From: Fodinibacter sp963695175
GTDB lineage: Bacteria > Actinomycetota > Actinomycetes > Actinomycetales > Dermatophilaceae
NCBI GenBank assembly: GCA_963695175.1
Contig: CAVOGG010000002.1
Location: 372,001-436,000 of the forward strand
Direction of reading: 5' to 3'
Length of the DNA stretch: 64,000 bases
Positions 57,264 through 64,000 of the stretch are shown piece after piece (positions within the stretch are counted from its first letter, which is position 1; every line of letters begins with the position of its first letter). The notes below the pieces were generated by a model that was not told the DNA's origin, did no database searches, and saw only the letters and a list, made by a program, of their open reading frames with translations. A program made the translations under genes and the position numbers.

Positions 57264-58144
57264 CACCGCCGCCTCCATCGCGTCGCGGCGACCAGGCGGA
57301 CCAGCACGTCGACGAGGTCCTGGTCGGTACGGACCTGGTGCAGCGGCACCGCGACCTGGCGCAGCACGTCGCTCACCTCCGCATCGCGCGCGGCCACCGC
57401 GCCGCGGATGCCGGCTCGGAACACCGGGTCCGACGCGTCCACGAGCACCTGCTCCCCGGTCTCGGCGTCCTCGACGACCAGCAGACCCACGTCGGGGATG
57501 GCGTCGTCCGCCGCATCGACGATGCGCAGTGCGACGACGTCATGGCGGTGCGCGAGCTTCGCGAGCGGTCGCTTCCACGGGCCGCTGCCGATGAAGTCCG
57601 AGACCACGACCACCAGGGCCCGCCGCCGCGCGGGAACCGCCACCGCCTCCAGCATGCCGGCCAGGTCGGTGGTGGTCGTGACCGACCTCGCGTCCCGCTG
57701 GAGCTCGTGGCCGATGCGCAGCGCCTGGGCCCGGCCCGTCCCGGTCGGGACCACCCTGGCCGCGGCGCCGTCGTACAGAACCGCCCCGACCCGGTTGCCC
57801 GAGCCCGCGAAGAGCCGGGCCAGGAGCAGCGCCAGCTCGGTCAGGACGTCGGCCTTCGTGCGGTCCTCGACGCCCACGCCCATGGATGCCGAGCGGTCGA
57901 GGACGAGCCAGACCGTGAGGTCTCGGTCCTCGTTGTACTCGCGGACGAGCGTCTCGCCGACCCTGGCGGTGGCCGACCAGTCGATGCGGCGGGCATCGTC
58001 GGTGTCGACGTACTCGCGAAGCCCGGCCAGGTCGACGCCGGCGCCGCGGTGGGTTGTGCGGTAGGCGCCGTTCAGCCTGCCCTCGAGGCGGCGGAGGACA
58101 TGCCACTCCAGGTGGTGCAGCAGGCGGTCGGGCGCAGTGAGCAC
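57263..58144 (-). CDS. DUF58 family protein
   Basis: 293 residues from GTG at 58144. DUF58 signature: GRLNGAYRTTHRGAGVDLAGLREYVDTDDARRIDWSATARVGETLVREYNEDRDLTVWLVLDRSASMGVG, where the last part is a degenerate VWA MIDAS. It follows the MoxR gene by 5 bp. DUF58 proteins almost always accompany MoxR ATPases and VWA proteins and are presumed adaptor or scaffold parts of the chaperone system. Confidence 0.85.
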   Translation of the reverse strand: MLTAPDRLLHHLEWHVLRRLEGRLNGAYRTTHRGAGVDLAGLREYVDTDDARRIDWSATARVGETLVREYNEDRDLTVWLVLDRSASMGVGVEDRTKADVLTELALLLARLFAGSGNRVGAVLYDGAAARVVPTGTGRAQALRIGHELQRDARSVTTTTDLAGMLEAVAVPARRRALVVVVSDFIGSGPWKRPLAKLAHRHDVVALRIVDAADDAIPDVGLLVVEDAETGEQVLVDASDPVFRAGIRGAVAARDAEVSDVLRQVAVPLHQVRTDQDLVDVLVRLVAATRWRRR

Positions 58145-58149
58145 GACGG

Positions 58150-59148
<999 letters not shown>

Positions 59149-59175
59149 GTCGACTCCTTGAGTGGTGTGGTCAGG

Positions 59176-59936
59176 TCAGATCTGTGGGCCCGGCCCGTTT
59201 CCGCCGACGGCCGTGCCGATCGGGACCGCGAAGCCGATGCCGGCGAAGGCCCTGTCCTTGCCCGGATCGGCGATCGAGACGACGATCCCGACGACGCGTC
59301 CACCCGCGTCCAGGAGCGGACCCCCGAGCTGCCGGGGTTGACGGCGGCATCGAACTGGATGAGCCCCGCGAACGTGCCGTCCGCCGTGTCGGCCCGGCGG
59401 TCGAGTCCTGACACCACGCCCGCGGAGGCGCTTGCGGCGAGTCCGAGCGGGTTGCCGATGGCGACGACCGGGCCCCCGACCTCGACGGCCCCGCCGAGCG
59501 TCGCGGGCACGAGCGTCTCGGGGAGGTCGGCCGGGATCAGGGTGGCGATGTCCGAAGCCTCGTCGGACGACGCCACGGTGGCCGTGGTCTCCGTGCCGTC
59601 GGCGAACGCGACGTGGATCGTGTCAGCGCCGGTCACGACGTGCGCAGCGGTGAGGATCTCCCCGTCGCGATTGGCGACCACGCCGCTGCCCAACCGGTCT
59701 TGGTCTGTCGTGATGACGACCATGGACACCACGACCTGGTTGTAGATGTCAGCGACCGTCGGTGGCGGTGGCTCGCTCGCGGCCGCGGCGGTCGGGCGAC
59801 TTTCGGCGGTTGTCGACGGAGGTGCCAGCCTGGTCCCGAGAAGGATGCCGAGAGTCAGCAGCGCAGCGATGCCGAGCACGACCACGGCGACGAGGAGGCC
59901 GCGGCGGTTCGGGTCCGGTCGAGCTGCGTCTGCCAC
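59176..59936 (-). pseudogene. Membrane-anchored S1C (HtrA-like) serine protease, frameshifted at the active site
   Basis: GTG at 59936 has GAGGAGG seven bases upstream. An N-terminal anchor (LLVAVVVLGIAALLTLGILLG) and a trypsin-like domain follow: catalytic His in LTAAHVV, Asp in EASDIATL. At the nucleophile loop NPGSSG the frame is lost; adding one base to the C-run at 59320-59324 (GGGGG on the coding strand) restores GSSGGPLLDAGGRVVGIVVSIADPG through to a stop at 59176. As written, the protein ends in 58 unrelated residues. The gene heads the MoxR operon. A real mutation or an assembly error are both possible. Confidence 0.75.
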
Positions 59937-60260
59937 GGCAACCTCCTCAGCCGACCGCGAGCGCTTCGCTGGCGGCCCCGCCCTGCACGGGGGCCGACCT
60001 GCGCGACCGCAGGGACGCACACGTCCGCTCACCCCGGCTACGCACACGCATGGGTATAGCGTCGCCCGGCGGCGTGCATGGCGTCCATAGACAGGGGCAG
60101 GTCGCCGCGATTGACCCGCCGTGACCGGGCCTTGCCCGGGCGGTGCTGGGACAGCCTGATCGAGTCAGAGCATGATCGCCAGATGGCCGCTGACGGCGCG
60201 AGCATCCGTCCCTGCCACGCCTCCCCCACGTGGTTGCGTCGGGGCGGTCCGGTGGAACCG
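59937..60260. other. Intergenic region with a GC hairpin
   Basis: 324 bases between the protease start and the end of the DUF6907 gene. A CCGGGC-CTT-GCCCGG hairpin (60125-60139) lies about 120 bases beyond the DUF6907 stop and may terminate its transcript. No gene is seen; the promoter of the protease operon should also lie here but no convincing -35/-10 pair was found. Confidence 0.4.
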
Positions 60261-60782
60261 TCAACCCGTCGGGGTGAGGCCCTCCACGGCGTCACAGGCC
60301 GCAAGCAGTGCCATCGCGTAGGCGCGGGCCGTGCTGAGCGGGATCTCTTCCCCGCACGCACCGATGAGCTGCACGGTTCCGCCGGTGTCGGAACAGCCCT
60401 CCTCGAGCTCGACCTTCCAGCCCTCGCCTTCGACGATGTGGTGGTGGAGGTTGACATCGGCCTCGGCCTGATCGCCGTAGGAGAAGTTGTGGGCGTTGCA
60501 CCACGCGGGGCAGCCTTCGATCACAACGGACTGCGAAAGCCTGTGCGAGGCAAGGGAAGCGACGCTGCGTGTGCGGTGGTGCTCGTCCTCGTCGATGCGG
60601 CCGGCGAGCCAGTCCTCGGCCGCTTTCTTCCTCAGGGCGCGGACCTCCTCGATGGTGCTCAGGGTTGAGACCTGCCGTTGGAGGTCGTGCAGCTCGGCGT
60701 CGACGAAGCCGAGCGGGTACGAGGGGGCGATGCCGTCCGTCGGGGCGACGGCATCCACCATGGGTGCGTGGGTCGTGGTCAT
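60261..60782 (-). CDS. DUF6907-family protein
   Basis: 173 residues from ATG at 60782 (an in-frame ATG 15 bases upstream is possible). The N-terminal half has a helical region LQRQVSTLSTIEEVRALRKKAAEDWLAGRIDEDEHHRTRS, and the C-terminal half is DUF6907: CPAWCNAHNFSYGDQAEADVNLHHHIVEGEGWKVELEEG, with a CxxxC pair and the LHHH motif, ending ARAYAMALLAACDAVEGL. The family is common in streptomycetes and is unexplained; metal binding by the Cys/His set is possible. Confidence 0.75.
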   Translation of the reverse strand: MTTTHAPMVDAVAPTDGIAPSYPLGFVDAELHDLQRQVSTLSTIEEVRALRKKAAEDWLAGRIDEDEHHRTRSVASLASHRLSQSVVIEGCPAWCNAHNFSYGDQAEADVNLHHHIVEGEGWKVELEEGCSDTGGTVQLIGACGEEIPLSTARAYAMALLAACDAVEGLTPTG

Positions 60783-61318
60783 GTTGTCTGTCTCCATCCG
60801 AATACGCTGAACAGTTTGACAGACGACGCGCCGATGGCCCAACAGAGGTGGTTCGAGCTGGGCCGGGCCCGCTGACCGACCGGGAGCGCCTGGCCGGCGA
60901 CGGGCTGGCCAACGGCGCGATATGAGTAGGCAGGTCAGTGCAGGCGAGGCGAGACTTCAACGGCGCAACGGAGCGGGAAAGCCAACCCCGGAGATCTCTG
61001 CGAACACTTCTTTTCACAACGAGCAGACATCAGAGAGCCCCACCGTGCAGGATTCAGTGGGGCTCTCTGTGCATGAATCTACGGGGTAACCCCTCCTTGG
61101 GTTCATTGGACATTGGTACTACCCCCACGACTTGCACAAAGTCCTCGGATGGGGGCGGACGCCTGCCTGACACCGATCAGGCTTCCGGCCGGAAGTCAGC
61201 CAAGGCGGAGTAACGGCGACCCCAATGCAGCAGGACCCCGCTGGCGACAGGACCGGGGTGGGAAACAGAGCCCATGGGTAGGCTGACATCGAGTCCGCGA
61301 GACAGGGGTTGATCACGT
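60783..61318. other. 536-bp intergenic region before otsA with a 13-bp perfect hairpin
   Basis: No coding-quality frame on either strand. The main element is at 61031-61069: arms CAGAGAGCCCCAC (61031-61043) and its complement (61057-61069), loop of 13 bases. No T-run follows on either strand. GGGGTAACCCC (61083-61093) is a smaller hairpin beside it. These could form a transcription terminator, an RNA element or a remnant of a lost gene. Confidence 0.5.
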
Positions 61319-62960
61319 GTGACGGTTGCTGGACCGGCTTTCGACTTGGTGGTTGCCGCGAACCGCCTCCCCGTTGACCTCGTTGTCGACGCTCAGGGCG
61401 AGGACACGTGGCAGCGCAGTCCGGGAGGTCTGGTGTCAGCGCTGGAGGGGGCCATGGCTGGCCGGGATGCGGCGTGGGTCGGCTGGGCCGGTGAGCCCGG
61501 GCCCGCACCTGAGCCGTTCTACCAGGGCAACCTCTTCGTGCATCCCGTAGACCTGACCTCCGTCGAGATCGAGGAGTACTACGAGGGTTTCAGCAACGAC
61601 ACCCTCTGGCCCATCTACCACGACGTGATCGTCCAGGCGACGTTCCACCGCCAGTGGTGGAGCACCTACCGGACGATCAACCATCGCTTCGCACAAGTCA
61701 TCGCTGATGTGGCCGCACCGGGTGCCACCGTGTGGGTGCACGACTACCAGCTGCAGCTGGTGCCGGCGATGTTGCGGGCGATCCGCACCGACCTGCGCAT
61801 CGGATGGTTCAACCACATACCCTTCCCGCCGGTCGAGCTCTTCGCCCAGCTGCCATGGCGTCGGGCGCTGGTCGAGGGGCTGCTGGGCGCGGACTTCCTG
61901 GGCTTCCAGCGCACCGCCGATGCCGAGAACTTCCTGCGTTCCTGCCGCCGTCTGCTGGGAATGTCGACCAAGGGCGACACCGTGACGTTCGCCTCGCCTG
62001 GTGGCGGACCGGCATCACGAACGGTGCGGGTGAGCGCCATCCCGATCTCGGTGGACTTCCGGGGTCTGTCGGCGCTGGCGGACACCCCGCAGGTCCTCGC
62101 CCGCGCGGCCGAGATCCGTGCCTCGCTGGGTGATCCCGGAGATCCTCATGCTGGGGGTCGACCGACTCGACTACACCAAGGGCATCCGGCACCGGCTCAA
62201 GGCCTATGGAGAGCTCCTTCGGGACAAGTCGCTGTCCCCACCCAACGCGACGCTGATGCAGGTGGCGATGCCAACCCGGGAGCGGGTGGACGCCTACCGG
62301 GTGCTGCGCGACGAAGTGGAGCGCACGGTCGGACAGATCAACGGCGAGTACGAGGTCCTGGGCTCGACCGCGATCCACTACCTGCGCCATTCCTACCCCC
62401 GTGAGGAGATGGCGGCGATGTTCGTGGCCGCGGACATCATGCTCGTGACGCCCCTGCGCGATGGCATGAATCTCGTCGCCAAGGAGTACGTCAGCTGCCG
62501 CAATGATCTCGGTGGCGCCCTGGTGCTGTCCGAGTTCACCGGTGCCTGGCACGAGCTGCACCAGGCATTCATCTGCAACCCGCACGACATCGAGGGCGTC
62601 AAGCAGACGATCATGCGCGCGATCAACACCCCCGAGGACGAGCGTCGCCGCCGGATGAAGGCGATGCGCAAGCGTGTCGCTGACCACGACGTGCAGCGGT
62701 GGGCCTCCCGCTACCTCGAGGCACTGGCGTCGCGCGCCATCAAGACCGCATCGGTCGACCCAGGCCAGCACCAGGAAGCTACGCGGCGTCGAACGCGCCA
62801 ACGCGGGCCAACCTTCGGGCATCCGACAGAGCGTCAGAGCGGATCGGCAGTTGAGCGAGGTGGGCGAGGAACTGCGTACCGCGCTCAGCGCCTTCGCTGC
62901 CCAGCCTCGGGTCCTCGTGGCTGTCGACTTCGACGGCACGCTCGCTCCGCTTGTCACTGA
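61319..62960 (+). pseudogene. otsA: Trehalose-6-phosphate synthase, frameshifted
   Basis: GTG at 61319. Frame one encodes the first glycosyltransferase half: DLVVAANRLPVDLVV, PGGLVSALEGAMAG, WVGWAG, GATVWVHDYQLQLVPAMLR, GWFNHIPFPP, through EIRASLGD. The frame then changes at the C-run 62135-62137, where one surplus C interrupts the expected DPEILMLG. The second frame continues GVDRLDYTKGIRHRLKAYGELL (the Arg/Lys that bind the UDP-glucose phosphates), VTPLRDGMNLVAKEY and ends near residue LEALAS (about 62735), with a tail to 62960. Removing one C restores one protein. Trehalose would otherwise not be made by this route. Confidence 0.8.
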
Positions 62961-63657
62961 CCCGCTGCAAGCCAGGGCCGTGCACGGTGGTCTCGAGGCG
63001 TTGCGTGATGCGGCCGCCCTGGATGGAGTCACCACGGCGGTCGTGTCGGGGCGCGATCTTGCGACCTTGGAGATGTTGACCGCCATCGGTCCAGACGATG
63101 GCATCACCCTGATCGGCAGCCACGGCGCCGAGACCAACCGCACGGATCGGGCCGCGCTCGTGTCGGCCGCCGACGCGGCCTTCCTTGACCAGGGCGCGAC
63201 GGAGCTGTTGGAGACCCTGCGTGACGAGCTCGAGGCGATCAGATCCCGTTACCCCGCTGTGCGACTGGAGTACAAGCCTGCCGCTGTCGCCCTGCACACC
63301 CGAGACGTCGAGCCGTCGACGGCGAAGGAAGCCAGCAAGGCCGCCAACGAGGCGGGCCGACGGCATCCGGGGGTGCATGTCATCCCCGGCAAGGAGGTCG
63401 TGGAGTTGTCTGTGTCCGCGGCGGACAAGGGCAGCGCCCTGGCCGACCTGGCGCTCGAGTCGAGGTCGAACGCGACTCTCTACGTCGGGGACGACGCGAC
63501 GGATGAGCGAGCATTCGCCGCGCTGCATCCCTCGTCGGGCGACCTGACCGTCAAAGTCGGTCCTGGCGAAACCGTTGCCCTGCACCGGGTACCTGACCCT
63601 GAAACCGTCGTGGAGCTGCTGAGGCTCTTCGTCGACGTGCGGCGCCTGCACGGCTGA
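62860..63657 (+). CDS. otsB: Trehalose-6-phosphate phosphatase
   Basis: About 265 residues from GTG at 62860 (TTG at 62851 is an alternative whose codon overlaps a TGA in another frame). HAD phosphatase motifs: DFDGTLAPLVTDP (motif I nucleophile Asp), VVSGRD (motif II), GKEVVELSVSAADKGSAL and YVGDDATDERAF (motif III/IV). It dephosphorylates trehalose-6-phosphate from OtsA. It begins inside the tail of the frameshifted otsA. Intact at the right side. Confidence 0.88.
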   Translation: MGEELRTALSAFAAQPRVLVAVDFDGTLAPLVTDPLQARAVHGGLEALRDAAALDGVTTAVVSGRDLATLEMLTAIGPDDGITLIGSHGAETNRTDRAALVSAADAAFLDQGATELLETLRDELEAIRSRYPAVRLEYKPAAVALHTRDVEPSTAKEASKAANEAGRRHPGVHVIPGKEVVELSVSAADKGSALADLALESRSNATLYVGDDATDERAFAALHPSSGDLTVKVGPGETVALHRVPDPETVVELLRLFVDVRRLHG

Positions 63658-63704
63658 CGGGTTCCACGAAGGGTGCGCGCGCAGCTCCGACGCACCGCAC
63701 GCCC

Positions 63705-64000
63705 TCAGTTCAGTGGGTCACCGTACTTCCGAACAACCTTGACCGGCTTCGGCTCCGGGATCGGCTCCGGCAGCGACTCTGCTGGGTCGAGCATCACCAG
63801 CCCATCCACGACGCGCACCCCGTGAGTGCGTGCCTGGAGCTTTCCCGGGGTTCGCGGGCGTCCGTGCACCAGGTCGAACTTCAGGCCGTGTGAAGGGCAG
63901 CCCACCTTCGTGCCATCGGTCTTGCCGCCACTCAGCGAAGAGCCGGCATGCGGGCAGCTGTCATCGATCGCGTAGACGGCATCGCCGACCTTGAACACGG
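63705..64000 (-). CDS. Rieske [2Fe-2S] protein, partial at the right edge
   Basis: At least 98 residues on the minus strand, the N-terminal part running beyond the window. The Rieske cluster box is clear: DSCPHAGSSLSGGKTDGTKVGCPSHGLKFDLVHGRP (C-P-H then C-P-S-H). It is typical of small ferredoxins and of ring-hydroxylating or nitrite-reductase small subunits. The C-terminal tail is Pro-rich (ESLPEPIPEPKPVKVVRKYG). What it is attached to is outside the window. Confidence 0.75.
   Translation of the reverse strand, partial: VFKVGDAVYAIDDSCPHAGSSLSGGKTDGTKVGCPSHGLKFDLVHGRPRTPGKLQARTHGVRVVDGLVMLDPAESLPEPIPEPKPVKVVRKYGDPLN

Noticed and set aside
61031..61069. Rho-independent terminator
   Set aside because: The hairpin is strong, but there is no T-run on either strand; kept only as an unassigned hairpin.
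60938..61213. 91-residue frame before otsA
   Set aside because: Composition is low quality and it spans the hairpin; no ribosome-binding site or family.

Overview
The window is a very GC-rich, densely packed stretch with no rRNA, tRNA, CRISPR array, transposase or phage gene that I can see. It reads as chromosome of an actinomycete, most like the Intrasporangiaceae/Micrococcales. The grounds are many GTG starts, ATGA/GTGA/TGATG gene overlaps, several F420/deazaflavin-type oxidoreductases, actinobacterial families (DUF5134, DUF6325, DUF6907, ECF41 sigma factor) and strong over-use of GGATGCC/GGCATCC. The family assignment is inference from protein content only.

Layout. 1-8.1 kb: housekeeping genes, mostly on the minus strand (LLM oxidoreductase edge fragment, sterol-carrier family protein, long-form purL, purC, a divergent hemA) plus a spermidine-synthase-like gene. 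8.2-13.9 kb: small oxidoreductases and a first ArsR-SRPBCC-VOC operon, followed by a methyltransferase scar. 13.9-22.3 kb: a complete form I carbon monoxide dehydrogenase operon (coxM-coxS-coxL, XdhC-YHS fusion, MobA-like cytidylyltransferase, coxD, coxE; minus strand) convergent with a LysR regulator and preceded by a perfect Crp-type palindrome. This should let the cell oxidise trace CO. 22.3-26.8 kb: DUF5134 membrane protein, a secreted LolA/RseB-like protein with an ABC exporter, and a lipase.

26.8-35.7 kb: LURP-one protein, a second ArsR-SRPBCC operon ending in a DHFR-family gene, a DUF2975/XRE pair with two tandem operators, VOC proteins, a deleted SDR, a large LuxR-type ATPase regulator and a PPOX fragment. 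35.9-45.9 kb: GH15 glucanase/trehalase, two tandem methyltransferases, ICMT, DMT transporter, SHOCT and DUF6325 proteins, Ada-like zinc protein, TetR-SGNH esterase operon with a clean operator, an orphan Imm5-like immunity gene and a bacterioferritin-associated ferredoxin. 46.1-51.6 kb: ASCH, DoxX, methyltransferase, GNAT, and a 68-residue protein plus LacI regulator behind one promoter with an overlapping 14-bp palindrome.

52-64 kb: an epimerase and its ECF41 sigma factor behind an ECF41-like promoter; a MEDS/HATPase regulator; a minus-strand operon of S1C protease (frameshifted), MoxR ATPase, DUF58 and two VWA membrane proteins; a DUF6907 protein; trehalose synthesis (otsA frameshifted, otsB intact); and the edge of a Rieske protein. 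Several genes are broken. Two carry single-base indels in C-runs (protease, otsA), which may be real or assembly errors. Others have internal deletions and are true remnants (SDR, one methyltransferase, PPOX).
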